DNA of 64,000 nucleotides, taken from positions 365,736 through 429,735 of the forward strand of contig NZ_SETE01000005.1 of NCBI RefSeq assembly GCF_004152935.1, written 5' to 3'. The first letter of the stretch is position 1. Every line of letters begins with the position of its first letter. Positions 9,580 to 19,065 of the stretch are shown here, piece by piece. A model generated the notes under the pieces. It was not told the origin of the DNA, made no database searches, and saw only the letters and a program-made list of their open reading frames with translations. The translations under genes were made by a program, and so were the position numbers. This DNA comes from Brumimicrobium glaciale. GTDB taxonomy: Bacteria; Bacteroidota; Bacteroidia; Flavobacteriales_D; Crocinitomicaceae.

Positions 9580-10025
9580 CATTTATAATAGATTGTGATC
9601 TCTAAAGAACCAATTTCTAAATTGAATGATCTATTTTTTTTGGTTCTACACGAATTTAATGAGTATTTGAGAAACTTAGAACATTTGCTAAAAGGAAACT
9701 TTACCGTGATAAAATCATGAGTATATGATCAAACCGGGGCTGGTTGAGGTGAAATCAGACCACCCGTATAAATGCGAGACTGGCTAAGATAAAATCAGAT
9801 CACGAATAGCTCTGCGTAGATATTCTTAAATATCGAAAATAAGATAATTGAGTAGAAAAAATATAAATGCAAAACAATCACAACCAAATTCAACACATTA
9901 AGAACTTAAATCTACAGAATATTTTCACTCCCAATAAAACCATTGGAAATAGCTAATGAAATTTCGTTAGAATAAGGGTTTTGCGTTTTTAGAAACGTGG
10001 ATCATTCAAGCTTATATGTTCAAGC
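9580..10025. other. Intergenic region between convergent units, with a 40-bp repeat
   Basis: About 445 bases without a convincing gene. The only structure seen is a short degenerate tandem repeat (9701-9820, listed separately). No RNA gene or IS remnant is recognised. Confidence 0.5.
9701..9820. repeat. Three degenerate 40-bp tandem units
   Basis: The core GRTRAAATCA occurs at 9708-9717, 9748-9757 and 9788-9797, spaced exactly 40 bases. Units two and three share about 20 of their first 24 bases and a TGCG at the same offset; unit one is more diverged. Local base composition is more G+C rich than the flanks. Confidence 0.55.
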
Positions 10026-10934
10026 TTACTCACCAGCTCCATTCAACCAATCAACATCTTTCTTTAACCACTTTAAGGTCTCCTCTTCTTTAGAGCTTTC
10101 CTGGGCTTTAAAATCATAAAACCAAGATGCGTTTTTAGGCAGACTCATTAAAATCGATTCAATTCTTCCTCCGGTTTTAAGTCCGAACTTTGTTCCTCTG
10201 TCGTTGACTAAATTGAATTCTACATATCTTCCTCTTCTCAAATTTCTCCACTCTTCATTATCAACTGAAAATTTGGGTGAACGATCAGAATTGATTTGAT
10301 CTGCGTAGACTTTTGGAAATAGCTCTCCTAAATCAATCGCAAAATTCAATAACTCATCTTTTGGTAGACCATCTTTTTCTGATAAATGATCGTAAAAGAT
10401 ACCGCCTACTCCCCTAGTTTCATTTCTGTGAGGTATATAGAAGTAATCATCAGCCCAATTTTTGAATCTAGAATAGAAATCTGGATTGTATTGATCACAA
10501 ACTCCTTTCAAGTCTGTATGAAATATTCGGGCTTTATCAAAATCTATGTAGTGAGGCGTCATGTCGATCCCTCCGCCAAACCAATATGCTCCTGTATCCA
10601 TTTCAAAATAACGGACATTCATGTGCATAATTGGATGAAAAGGATTTTTTGGATGAATAACAATTGATACACCCGTAGCTAAGAATTCATTTCCATCAAG
10701 ACCTAACTGTTTCTTCATTACATCAGAAACAGGTCCATGAACTGCAGAGAAGTTTACTCCTCCTTTTTCAATGATTGCTCCATCAGATAAGATTCGGGTT
10801 CTTCCCCCACCACCTTCCTCACGAATCCAATTGTCTTCATGGAATTTGGCTTGGCCATCCAAAGATTCTAGCTTTTCGCAAATATAATCTTGAACCGACT
10901 TTAATCTATCAATTACCTCCTCTTTGGTTAACAT
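10026..10934 (-). CDS. hemF: Oxygen-dependent coproporphyrinogen III oxidase
   Basis: Cytosolic enzyme that decarboxylates coproporphyrinogen III to protoporphyrinogen IX using O2. About 302 residues, the normal size. Family blocks are intact: EEGGGGRTRILSDG, KGGVNFSAVHG, HPKNPFHPIMHMNVRYFE, WFGGGIDMTPHY, NETRGVGGIFYDHL and the ERGTKFGLKTGGR-like block (NDRGTKFGLKTGGR). The ATG at 10934 is preferred over a TTG one codon upstream. It overlaps the end of the LysM/PBP1 gene by 26 bases, so it is probably co-transcribed with guaA and the LysM gene, although haem and GMP synthesis are unrelated. Its presence points to an aerobic or facultative lifestyle. Confidence 0.95.
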   Translation of the reverse strand: MLTKEEVIDRLKSVQDYICEKLESLDGQAKFHEDNWIREEGGGGRTRILSDGAIIEKGGVNFSAVHGPVSDVMKKQLGLDGNEFLATGVSIVIHPKNPFHPIMHMNVRYFEMDTGAYWFGGGIDMTPHYIDFDKARIFHTDLKGVCDQYNPDFYSRFKNWADDYFYIPHRNETRGVGGIFYDHLSEKDGLPKDELLNFAIDLGELFPKVYADQINSDRSPKFSVDNEEWRNLRRGRYVEFNLVNDRGTKFGLKTGGRIESILMSLPKNASWFYDFKAQESSKEEETLKWLKKDVDWLNGAGE

Positions 10935-12843
10935 CAAACTGATTGTTATTTGAAATGATTTCTAAAAACTGAATTTCAAAATCTTTCTGTTTTGAAATAA
11001 ATACGCTGGAATTTTCACTTCCATGGTTTGGCCCTAATGGATGAACACTGAAGTAATCCATTAAACCTATATTTCTCTCATAACCCAACAAAAGAGATGC
11101 TCCTTGAGATAAAACTACATCAAAACCATGGAAAGCATATTTTGAAGGATCAGATCCATATTTTGCTCTGTACTCAATTTGAAATTCTTTAACATCTTCT
11201 TTTTCGTAATCTAAAAAATTGGAAGCTGCAAAATGAAATTCAAAACGATTTCTATAATAGCTGTTCAAAGCAGGTATATCTAACCAGTTTTGTAAACCAA
11301 CCATGTTTATAGCTGCTCTACCATAAGTAGCACTATAATTCTTAGCTGCATTTAGAGCGTTCACAAACTTCATTATCTGTTGAACATCATTTGATAAACA
11401 AATTATGAAATTGTTTCCATCAGTATTGATCTGATTCATCAAACTTCTCCCCGAAGCATCACCGACACCAGTAATTTTCGCAGTTGTTCTGTTTGCAATC
11501 GGTTGACTCTTTTCAAAAATATCTTTAAAATACTGAACTCTTTCCTTTACTTCTGCATTTTCTCCTTCAATTATTACAATATTATCTGCAGCATGCTCTT
11601 TAGCTAAATACCTTGCCATAGCACTAATCATTGTAAGCTCGGAAGGAACCATAGACAGCAAATACGGATTATTTTCCAATAGTTTTGTTGGGATTTTAGT
11701 AACAGCAATAACCGGAACTTTATTGTTCAAGCCCCATTGAGCAGCATATTCTAACAATTGAGGATAGAATGGACCAATCAACATATCCAAATTATTCTTA
11801 TTACTTAAATCTAATTTTTCTTTTAATCTACTTAAATCTCCACCTGTATCAAAAAACTCAACATCAGCATTTAATCCAAGTTTCTCAAGTGAGTCTAAAG
11901 CCATTTGAGCTCCCATTAAAAATTCTACTGAAAGGTCTGTCAACTTATTTAAAGAAGTCGTTTCAGTATACATTCCTGAAAGTGCTTTAGGATTATCACC
12001 AAGCTTCATTGGTAAAACGACTAGCACTTTATACTTTTCTTTCTTCTTAACCAGATTAACATTAGACTTGCTAATAGGTGCTATTGTTACCAGTTCACGT
12101 ACTTCAACTTCTTTGATTCTCTCTTTCTTTAAGGTAATAGTTAGATTTTGCCCCGGTTTAATAGAGCTTCCTTGCAAATCATTTTGCTCGATTAAATCCT
12201 CTACAGGAACCATAAATCGTCTAGAAATTGAATATAATGTTTCTCCTTTTTGAACTTCGTATTTTACGATGCTATCTTTAAATTCAACTTTATAATCTTT
12301 AACGGTTACAGAATCTTCTTTAAAAGGATTATAAGGCTCAAATTCTTTTTTCACCTCTTCCTCAACTTTTTCCTTTTTATCAAGTGGTTTTTTATCATCA
12401 ACAACTAAAGGTTTCTCTATTTTTTTAGGTATTAAAGGAATCTTTAGCTCTTGTTTAATATCCAACCCTTTATCAGAACCTGGATTTAATCTTATAATAT
12501 CTGCCACAGAAACATCATACTCGCGAGAAATTCCATAAAGTGTTTCCTTTCTTTTTACAAAGTGGATAATGAACTTCTCCTCAGCAGGTTTTTGAGCTGT
12601 AGTTTCGTTCGTAGGAATATAAAGAATTTGTCCTACTTGCAAACCATCTTTTGCAGTAGGGTTCGCTTTAATAATCGATTCAATGGTTACTGCATATTTC
12701 ACATGCAAACCATATAAAGTATTCCCCGCCTCAACAGCATGAATCTTAAACAATTTACCACCTCTGGTTTCTTGTCCGATTTCTTGTGACAAAGCAGCGA
12801 AAGAGCTACTCAAAAATATAATTAAAGCTATTAAAATTCTCAT
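10909..12843 (-). CDS. Triple-LysM protein with a PBP1-like ligand-binding domain
   Basis: About 644 residues. Signal peptide ([20 protein letters not shown]), three LysM repeats (roughly residues 30-77, 90-135 and 195-240, each with an ETLYxIS or NTLYGL core), a Lys/Glu-rich spacer between repeats two and three, then a periplasmic type-1 binding-protein fold (about 275-600, GMYTETTSL... LGLNADVEFFDTGGD). LysM repeats anchor to peptidoglycan; the PBP1 fold resembles LppC/LpoA-type or amino-acid ABC binding proteins, so a cell-wall regulatory role is plausible. The ATG at 12843, overlapping the guaA stop by one base (TAATG), is preferred over the ATG at 12852. The architecture recurs in Bacteroidota; its ligand is not known. 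Confidence 0.8.
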   Translation of the reverse strand: MRILIALIIFLSSSFAALSQEIGQETRGGKLFKIHAVEAGNTLYGLHVKYAVTIESIIKANPTAKDGLQVGQILYIPTNETTAQKPAEEKFIIHFVKRKETLYGISREYDVSVADIIRLNPGSDKGLDIKQELKIPLIPKKIEKPLVVDDKKPLDKKEKVEEEVKKEFEPYNPFKEDSVTVKDYKVEFKDSIVKYEVQKGETLYSISRRFMVPVEDLIEQNDLQGSSIKPGQNLTITLKKERIKEVEVRELVTIAPISKSNVNLVKKKEKYKVLVVLPMKLGDNPKALSGMYTETTSLNKLTDLSVEFLMGAQMALDSLEKLGLNADVEFFDTGGDLSRLKEKLDLSNKNNLDMLIGPFYPQLLEYAAQWGLNNKVPVIAVTKIPTKLLENNPYLLSMVPSELTMISAMARYLAKEHAADNIVIIEGENAEVKERVQYFKDIFEKSQPIANRTTAKITGVGDASGRSLMNQINTDGNNFIICLSNDVQQIMKFVNALNAAKNYSATYGRAAINMVGLQNWLDIPALNSYYRNRFEFHFAASNFLDYEKEDVKEFQIEYRAKYGSDPSKYAFHGFDVVLSQGASLLLGYERNIGLMDYFSVHPLGPNHGSENSSVFISKQKDFEIQFLEIISNNNQFDVNQRGGN

Positions 12844-14375
12844 TATTCCCATTCTATTGTTGCAGGCGGTTTAGAACTGATATCGTAAGTAACACGATTA
12901 ATTCCTTTCACCTGATTAATTATTTTGTTCGATATTTTTCCTAAAACTTCATAAGGTAAATGACACCAATCAGCAGTCATTCCATCAGTTGACGTAACCG
13001 CTCTTAATGCAACTGCATTTTCGTAAGTTCTTTCGTCCCCCATAACACCGACAGTGTTTACAGGCAAGAATATAGCTCCAGCTTGCCAAACCTCATCATA
13101 TAATCCGGCTGATTTTAACTCACCGATAAACACAGCATCTACCTCTTGAAGTATTGCCACTTTATCTGGTGTAACTTCACCTAGAATTCTAATCCCTAAT
13201 CCAGGGCCAGGGAAAGGATGTCTACCTAAAATTGCAGGAGAAATTCCTAAAGATTTTCCAACGCGTCTTACCTCATCTTTAAACAAAGATTTCAAAGGTT
13301 CAACAACTTTTAGTTTCATATAATCTGGTAATCCACCAACATTGTGATGAGATTTTATTGTTTGTGATGGTCCTCCTGTGACACTAACAGACTCTATCAC
13401 GTCGGGATAAATTGTTCCTTGTCCTAACCATTTTGCGTTTTCCACGAGTTTAGATTCTTCGTCGAAGACATCTACAAACACCTTGCCGATAGCTTTTCTT
13501 TTTTCTTCTGGATCAGTTAATCCTTTTAAAGCTGAATAAAAAAGTTCTGATGCATCAACGCCTTTCACGTTAAGCCCCATTCCTTTATAACTTTCAAGAA
13601 CTTCAGCATATTCATTTTTACGCAACAATCCGTTGTTTACAAAAATACAATGTAAGTTACTTCCAATTGCATGATGTAATAAAGTCGCGGCAACAGTAGA
13701 ATCTACTCCTCCTGACAATCCAAGAATTACTCTATCATCACCTAATTGCTCTTTTAATGCATCTACTGTAGAATCAACAAAAGCATCAGGTGTCCAATCT
13801 TGGAGACAACCCGCAATGCTCACTACAAAATTAAATATGATTGTTGCTCCATCAGTTGAATGATATACTTCTGGATGGAATTGAATTCCGTAAGTTTTTT
13901 CTTCTTGAACTGAATATGCTGCATTTTTAACGTCAGCCGTGCTAGCAATAACATCAAAATTTGAAGGCAGCGTTTTTATTGAATCTCCATGAGACATCCA
14001 CACTTGTGACTGTTCTCCAATTCCTTTCAAAAGGTCGTTCTCACTATTATGAGAAACGATATTTGCTCTTCCATACTCTCTGGTATCAGAAGCTGCAACC
14101 TCTCCACCAAAGTTGTGCGCCATGTATTGTGCACCAAAACAAACTCCTAGAAGTGGCACTTTACCTTTAATTTTAGATAAATCGATTTTTGGTGCTTTCT
14201 CGTCTCTCACAGAGAAAGGACTCCCTGAAAGTATTACACCTTTTATATTACTTGTGATTTCAGGGCATTTATCCCATGGGTGAATTTCACTATAAACATT
14301 CAGTTCTCTTACTCTTCTTGCGATAAGTTGTGTGTATTGAGATCCAAAATCCAGAATTAAAATCGTGTCTTGCAT
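12843..14375 (-). CDS. guaA: GMP synthase (glutamine-hydrolysing)
   Basis: Converts XMP to GMP with ATP and glutamine. 510 residues. The N-terminal class I amidotransferase has the Cys79 nucleophile in [10 protein letters not shown] and the His167/Glu169 pair in QFHPE; the ATP pyrophosphatase P-loop is SGGVDS (221-226); the C-terminal dimerisation domain ends in the conserved PPATIEWE. All active-site parts are present. The stop codon overlaps the LysM gene start. A -7 box almost touches the ATG (see 14380). Confidence 0.98.
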   Translation of the reverse strand: MQDTILILDFGSQYTQLIARRVRELNVYSEIHPWDKCPEITSNIKGVILSGSPFSVRDEKAPKIDLSKIKGKVPLLGVCFGAQYMAHNFGGEVAASDTREYGRANIVSHNSENDLLKGIGEQSQVWMSHGDSIKTLPSNFDVIASTADVKNAAYSVQEEKTYGIQFHPEVYHSTDGATIIFNFVVSIAGCLQDWTPDAFVDSTVDALKEQLGDDRVILGLSGGVDSTVAATLLHHAIGSNLHCIFVNNGLLRKNEYAEVLESYKGMGLNVKGVDASELFYSALKGLTDPEEKRKAIGKVFVDVFDEESKLVENAKWLGQGTIYPDVIESVSVTGGPSQTIKSHHNVGGLPDYMKLKVVEPLKSLFKDEVRRVGKSLGISPAILGRHPFPGPGLGIRILGEVTPDKVAILQEVDAVFIGELKSAGLYDEVWQAGAIFLPVNTVGVMGDERTYENAVALRAVTSTDGMTADWCHLPYEVLGKISNKIINQVKGINRVTYDISSKPPATIEWE

Positions 14376-14379
14376 AGCG

Positions 14380-14387
14380 CAAAGATA
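14380..14387 (-). promoter_or_regulatory. -7 box immediately upstream of guaA
   Basis: On the minus strand TATCTTTG ends five bases before the guaA ATG. If used, transcription would start at or within a few bases of the start codon, giving a leaderless or nearly leaderless message. No TTG stands at a proper -33 distance, so this may be a chance match. Confidence 0.3.
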
Positions 14388-14517
14388 ATAAACCGTTCAA
14401 TCGACACCTAAGTAATTTTTAATTTTTAACTACTAATAAATCAAAAAGCAGATTTAATAACGATTGTAGTTCTAAACATCCAATAAACACATAATTAAAT
14501 ATAGAAATTAAGTCAAA

Positions 14518-14555
14518 AAAATCACTCATTCTCAATTAAGAAAAGGAGTGATTTT
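14518..14555 (-). terminator. Intrinsic terminator after purC
   Basis: AAAATCACTC (14518-14527) pairs with GAGTGATTTT (14546-14555); read on the minus strand the hairpin is followed by a T run. It lies 70 bases past the purC stop and separates purC from guaA. Confidence 0.75.
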
Positions 14556-14624
14556 AAAATCTATAGTTGAATAGTTGTCTACATTTTTGTTGTAGAATCT
14601 TCCTATTTAGTTTTCTTGCAAAGC

Positions 14625-15584
14625 TTATTTAATAATCTTTTTAGCCTTCAATGATTCAACAGTATTCTTCATAATACGTTCTTCGATATTAGAAGTATCC
14701 GCTTGAACAAAACCGTTTCCAGTAATCTTTTCAAAAAGCTCAATATATCTTTCCGTAATCAAAGCAATAAAGTCTTCAGGAATAATTGGCATTTTTTGAC
14801 CTTCCAGCCCTTGAAAATCATTTTCAATTAACCATTGACGCACAAACTCTTTACTTAACTGACGTTGTTGCTCTTTGTTTGCTTGTCTCTCTTCATATCC
14901 TTCTGTATAAAAATAGCGGGATGAATCTGGTGTATGAATTTCATCCATTAGCATTACCGCCCCGCCCTTCATTCCGAATTCGTACTTTGTATCCACTAAA
15001 ATCAGCCCTCTCTCGGCAGCCATTTCGGTACCTCTTTGATATAATAAATGAGTATACTTTTCTAATTGAACATAGATTTCTTCAGTGGCAAACCCTTGTT
15101 TCAAAATTTCCTCACGAGAAATATCTTCATCATGACCTTCAACAGCTTTTGTGGATGGAGTTATGATTGGCGTTGGAAATTTATCATTTTCACTCATCCC
15201 ATCTGGCATTTCAACACCACATAACATTCTCTTCCCAGCATTGTATTCTCTCCAAGCATGTCCTGTTAAATATCCGCGAATTACCATCTCAATACGAATA
15301 GGATCACAACGGTAACCCACAGCAACATTAGGATCTGGAACATCGATTAACCAGTTTGGCAAGATATCTTCGGTGGCTTTCAGGAAATGAGTCGCCACTT
15401 GGTTTAACACTTGTCCTTTAAAAGGAATACCAGCTGGTAAAATGTGATCGAATGCAGAAATCCTATCAGAAGCAATCATTACTAAATAATCATCACCGAT
15501 AAAATAAACATCTCTCACCTTACCTTTGTAAACTTTCTCTTGTTCTGGAAAGTTAAAATCAGTTTTTGTTAGACTCTTCATCAT
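14625..15584 (-). CDS. purC: Phosphoribosylaminoimidazole-succinocarboxamide synthase
   Basis: SAICAR synthetase of de novo purine synthesis, joining CAIR and aspartate with ATP. 319 residues, the longer type found in Bacteroidota and yeast. Conserved blocks: [52 protein letters not shown] and [12 protein letters not shown]. The ATG pair at 15584 overlaps the end of phoH by 26 bases, so phoH and purC form one unit read on the minus strand. guaA just downstream has a separate unit, but both serve purine synthesis. Confidence 0.97.
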   Translation of the reverse strand: MMKSLTKTDFNFPEQEKVYKGKVRDVYFIGDDYLVMIASDRISAFDHILPAGIPFKGQVLNQVATHFLKATEDILPNWLIDVPDPNVAVGYRCDPIRIEMVIRGYLTGHAWREYNAGKRMLCGVEMPDGMSENDKFPTPIITPSTKAVEGHDEDISREEILKQGFATEEIYVQLEKYTHLLYQRGTEMAAERGLILVDTKYEFGMKGGAVMLMDEIHTPDSSRYFYTEGYEERQANKEQQRQLSKEFVRQWLIENDFQGLEGQKMPIIPEDFIALITERYIELFEKITGNGFVQADTSNIEERIMKNTVESLKAKKIIK

Positions 15585-16524
15585 TATTTTTTTCTTGTTC
15601 GAAAGCTTCGATAATTTGTTTTACTAATTTATGTCGAATTACGTCATTCTTATTTAATCGAACAACACCGATATCTTCAATATGGTTTAATGTATCTAAT
15701 GCGTAGATCAATCCCGACTTTTGTTTTGACGGTAAATCAATTTGCGATGCATCTCCAGCAATCACATAACTTGCACTTGCTCCCATTCGGGTTAAGAACA
15801 TTTTCATTTGATTAACCGTAGTATTTTGAGCTTCATCCAAAATTACAAAAGCTTTATCTAAAGTTCGACCACGCATAAAAGCCAAAGGTGCTATTTCTAT
15901 AATACCAAATTCCATATATTCCAGCAATTTCTCTGGTGGAATCATGTCACGCAATGCATCATACAATGGCATCATGTAAGGATCTAATTTATCCTTCAAA
16001 TCACCAGGTAAGAATCCGAGATTTTCACCAGCTTCAACAGCAGGTCGCGTTAAAACAATTCTTTTAACTTGTTTGTTTTTCAATGCTCTTACTGCACAAG
16101 CAACTGCGGTGTAAGTTTTACCCGTTCCAGCAGGACCAACTGCAAAAACCATAGATTTTTGGTTGATGGCTTCAACAAGCTTTCTTTGATTGAAAGTTCT
16201 CGCTTTTATTTTATTCCCACCAACACCATGAATAATGATTTCAGAACCATCTCCAGATAACATTTCCGCGGGATCTTCAACCATCACATTGTCGATATTA
16301 CTTTCTGTTAGTCCACCATATTTAGCAATATGTTGAATTAACTGATCTAATTTCGATTCAAAAGTATCTACTACAGCTTCCTCTCCTTCAACAATCAGCA
16401 CATTTCCACGTGCTGCGATTTTTAAATCTGAAAAGTATTTTCTAATCAGTTTTAGCTTTGAATTATTAACTCCTAATAGCTCTAAAGGATTAATATCTTC
16501 AATTTCTATTTTTCGTTCTAGCAA
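15559..16524 (-). CDS. phoH: PhoH family ATPase
   Basis: 321-residue PhoH-like P-loop protein (RNA-associated ATPase; exact role unsettled in the family). An N-terminal KH-like segment (about 15-80) precedes the ATPase with Walker [13 protein letters not shown], then [20 protein letters not shown], Walker [11 protein letters not shown] and the [11 protein letters not shown] sensor. The start is a TTG at 16524; no ATG exists upstream in frame and the family N-terminus fits here. A TAAATTTG box at 16549-16556 stands at the right distance upstream. Confidence 0.93.
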   Translation of the reverse strand: MLERKIEIEDINPLELLGVNNSKLKLIRKYFSDLKIAARGNVLIVEGEEAVVDTFESKLDQLIQHIAKYGGLTESNIDNVMVEDPAEMLSGDGSEIIIHGVGGNKIKARTFNQRKLVEAINQKSMVFAVGPAGTGKTYTAVACAVRALKNKQVKRIVLTRPAVEAGENLGFLPGDLKDKLDPYMMPLYDALRDMIPPEKLLEYMEFGIIEIAPLAFMRGRTLDKAFVILDEAQNTTVNQMKMFLTRMGASASYVIAGDASQIDLPSKQKSGLIYALDTLNHIEDIGVVRLNKNDVIRHKLVKQIIEAFEQEKNNDEESNKN

Positions 16525-16548
16525 TATATTTTGGTTTTAATATGATTC

Positions 16549-16556
16549 CAAATTTA
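16549..16556 (-). promoter_or_regulatory. -7 box for phoH-purC
   Basis: TAAATTTG on the minus strand, 24 bases before the TTG start, matches TAnnTTTG. No -33 TTG is found at the proper distance. Confidence 0.4.
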
Positions 16557-17047
16557 ATGGAATTTTTCATGTTTTAAAGTAAAAATGAAACTCTGAAATA
16601 TAAAAGTTTATAAATCAAGAATTATTCTAATTTAAAGATAGTTTTTACTTAACAAAATTCAAACCTATTTGTTTAATTAATAGAAACTTAACCACTATGG
16701 ACTAAAAGTACCATAGGTTCAAATGAGAATAAAATTCTGTAATTATCAAAATATTTAGATATTAGTGATTAGACTTTTTGTCTTTTATCTAAAGTTTAAT
16801 TTAAAACTTTTTAGAAGCTAAAAACAAATGAACTAAAGTGCATAGTTTTAACTATTTCTAAGACCAATAAAAATATGATTTTAGAAAAGAAAATTACGCT
16901 AAAAAACTATTTACTGATTTGCCACTTTAAAACCACAAAAGATGAATTTATTTTCTAGATACAAATTCCAAGAATATCTCATCAATATTCTCGAAATTAA
17001 AGCTAATTTTGGATTTAATTATATCAGTAAAATGCGTTTAAATTAAA
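16557..17047. other. A+T-rich divergent intergenic region with one hairpin
   Basis: About 490 bases with no credible open frame on either strand. One good inverted repeat is present: CTATGGACT (16695-16703), loop AAA, then AGTaCCATAG (16707-16716), which extends by two or three more pairs around a small bulge. It has no T-tract. The remainder is featureless A+T-rich sequence. Confidence 0.45.
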
Positions 17048-17908
17048 ATGAGCATAATCACGCTTACAACAGACATGGGATTAAGCGACTACTACGTTGC
17101 TTCATTGAAAGGGAGACTTTTGAGTTTATCACCAAAGGTCCAAATAATTGACATTTCTCATTTCGTAAGTCCATTTAAGATTACTCAAGCAGCACATTTA
17201 CTAAAAAGCTGTATTAATGACTTTCCAGAAAATACAGTTCATATTATTGGTGTTGATGCTGAACCATTGATTAACTTCAATCAGCCGGAGGAAAGTATTT
17301 ACCCTACTATTATCAAGCACAATGGGCAGTACTTTCTAGGTGCAGACAATGGTTTCTTTAGTTTACTTTTAGGGAATAAAAAACCAGAAGGCATGTGGCG
17401 ATTAGAAGATGTACTTTCTCGTCCTGAACTAATGAATTTTCCAACTAAAAACATTCTTGTTCCTGCGGCATGCAAAATCGTGGACGGTGTTCCTTTTGAA
17501 ACTTTTTGTAGTCCTGTAGAAAGTATTCGGAAAGCTTTTCCATTGTCCCCTGTTATTGATGGTGACACATTAAAAGGAGCGGTTTCTTACATTGATCATT
17601 ATGGAAATATCATCACCAATATCACAAAGAAAGATTTTCTACGTGTTGGAAAAAATATTCCATTCGTTATTTATTTCCGCCAGAAAGAATACTATATAGA
17701 CACTATTTCATTAGGATATAATGAAGTACCTGCTGGAGAAAAACTAGCTCTATTTAATGACAGTGGATATTTAGAGATTGCTATTAATAAAGGAACACCC
17801 GAAAATGGTGGAGGCGCCAATTCATTGTTTGGCTTGCGACTTGGAGATATTATCAGAATTGAATTTACACCACGAGGATCTCGCACCACAATTGATTCAC
17901 TTTTCTAA
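17048..17908 (+). CDS. SAM hydrolase family protein (DUF62)
   Basis: 286 residues. The fold cleaves S-adenosylmethionine to adenosine and methionine using activated water (or, in rare relatives, makes 5'-halo-5'-deoxyadenosine). Family motifs: LTTDMGLSDYYVASLKG at the N-terminus, IIDISHFVSPFKITQAAHLL, the central GADNGFFSLLL, and the C-terminal domain with YIDHYGNIITNI and a Gly/Asn-rich loop near PENGGGANSLFGLRLGD. Halogenases carry a distinctive insert that is not evident, so hydrolase is preferred. Ten bases separate it from the ABM gene and both precede gldFG. Confidence 0.88.
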   Translation: MSIITLTTDMGLSDYYVASLKGRLLSLSPKVQIIDISHFVSPFKITQAAHLLKSCINDFPENTVHIIGVDAEPLINFNQPEESIYPTIIKHNGQYFLGADNGFFSLLLGNKKPEGMWRLEDVLSRPELMNFPTKNILVPAACKIVDGVPFETFCSPVESIRKAFPLSPVIDGDTLKGAVSYIDHYGNIITNITKKDFLRVGKNIPFVIYFRQKEYYIDTISLGYNEVPAGEKLALFNDSGYLEIAINKGTPENGGGANSLFGLRLGDIIRIEFTPRGSRTTIDSLF

Positions 17909-17917
17909 AATACAAAA

Positions 17918-18220
17918 ATGACCAGATTAGTTAAATTAACATTAAAGGAAAAACACATCAACGATTTCATCACACATTTTGACACTGTAAAGGATAAAAT
18001 AAATGCATTTCCGGGCTGTAAGGGAATGAAGTTATTAAGAGATGAAAATACACCAGGAATTGTTTTTACATACAGTGAATGGGAATCAGATGATGATTTA
18101 GAAAAATACAGAACCTCAGAGTTATTTGCTTCAATTTGGCCAACAGTAAAACAATGGTTTGACCAAAAAGCTGAAGCTTGGTCGACAGAAATCTATTTCG
18201 ATGGCTTTTCAATCAAATAA
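17918..18220 (+). CDS. Small ABM-domain (antibiotic biosynthesis monooxygenase-like) protein
   Basis: 100 residues forming one ferredoxin-like ABM domain: LVKLTLKEKHINDFITHFD, central FPGCKGMKLLRDE and the YSEWESDDDLEKYRTSELF block followed by WPTVKQWF. Such domains act as cofactor-free monooxygenases, haem-degrading enzymes or simply dimeric small-molecule binders, so a specific reaction cannot be given. No haem-ligand Asn-Trp-His arrangement of IsdG type is clear. It sits directly after the SAM hydrolase and 111 bases before gldF. Confidence 0.8.
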   Translation: MTRLVKLTLKEKHINDFITHFDTVKDKINAFPGCKGMKLLRDENTPGIVFTYSEWESDDDLEKYRTSELFASIWPTVKQWFDQKAEAWSTEIYFDGFSIK

Positions 18221-18307
18221 ACAAGCCGTTCAATCAAAAGAAGTTCATTAACATTGCAATTTTGACAATCTTTAGCAGTTATAAACCAAAATGAGCTAGA
18301 GAAGCAT

Positions 18308-18315
18308 TATTTTTG
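18308..18315 (+). promoter_or_regulatory. -7 box upstream of gldF
   Basis: TATTTTTG, an exact TAnnTTTG match, 16 bases before the gldF ATG. No TTG at the correct -33 spacing; weak evidence that gldFG has a promoter of its own. Confidence 0.35.
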
Positions 18316-18331
18316 ACACAAATTTCATAAA

Positions 18332-19063
18332 ATGGGAGCATTATATTTAAAGGAAATACGCAGTTTTTTGAGTTCAATTATAGGCTACGTGTTTATTCTT
18401 ATTTTCATCGTTACCTGTTGGCTATTTTTATGGATAATCAATGACGATTTCAATCTTTTAAATGGAGGCGTTTCTGATTTAATTCCTTTCTACAATCTAG
18501 CGCCTCTAATTTTACTAATTCTTATTCCAGCTATAACGATGCGCTCCTTTGCAGATGAAAGAAAAACGGGAACCATTGAATTGCTTTATACCCGACCAAT
18601 TTCAGATTTATCTATTCTAATGGCCAAATATTTAGCAGGTGTTACATTGGTAGTAATTTCACTCGTTCCAACACTTACTTTTTATTTTTCAATGCATTAT
18701 TTAGGTGATCCAGTTGGTGTAATGGACCATGGAGCAGCAATCACTTCATTCATAGGACTAATTCTTTTAGGCGCTTCCTTTGTTGCTATTGGAATATTCG
18801 CAAGTTCAATTACCAACAACCAAATAGTGGCATTTATATTTGCAATGTTTCTGTGTTGGTTTTTATTTAGCGGATTATCATTACTAGGATCTTACGCAAC
18901 ATTTGCTGGATTCGATAGTATTATTCGTTATGCGAGTTTAGATTATCATTATGATTCCATCAAAAAAGGAGTTTTAATCTTAAGTGACATTGTATATTTC
19001 TTTAGTGTCATTGTTTTCTTCTTATTTGCTTCTCACAATATTTTAACTGCAATACGTAAATAG
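18332..19063 (+). CDS. gldF: Gliding-motility ABC transporter permease GldF
   Basis: 243 residues with six membrane helices. It matches the ABC-2 permease type: an N-terminal amphipathic lead (LKEIRSFLSSIIGYVFI), the PAITMRSFADERKTGTIELLYTRP cytoplasmic loop after helix two, and closing helices. GldF works with the ATPase GldA and with GldG in flavobacterial gliding. gldG starts two bases after its stop. gldA is not in this window. Known family context (gldF-gldG near dnaN) agrees with this order. Confidence 0.92.
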   Translation: MGALYLKEIRSFLSSIIGYVFILIFIVTCWLFLWIINDDFNLLNGGVSDLIPFYNLAPLILLILIPAITMRSFADERKTGTIELLYTRPISDLSILMAKYLAGVTLVVISLVPTLTFYFSMHYLGDPVGVMDHGAAITSFIGLILLGASFVAIGIFASSITNNQIVAFIFAMFLCWFLFSGLSLLGSYATFAGFDSIIRYASLDYHYDSIKKGVLILSDIVYFFSVIVFFLFASHNILTAIRK

Positions 19064-19065
19064 AT

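Noticed and set aside
9701..9820. Three evenly spaced repeats as a mini CRISPR array
   Set aside because: The repeats are too diverged (8-10 conserved bases), there are no cas genes in the window, and spacers are not clearly unique 30-40 base units.
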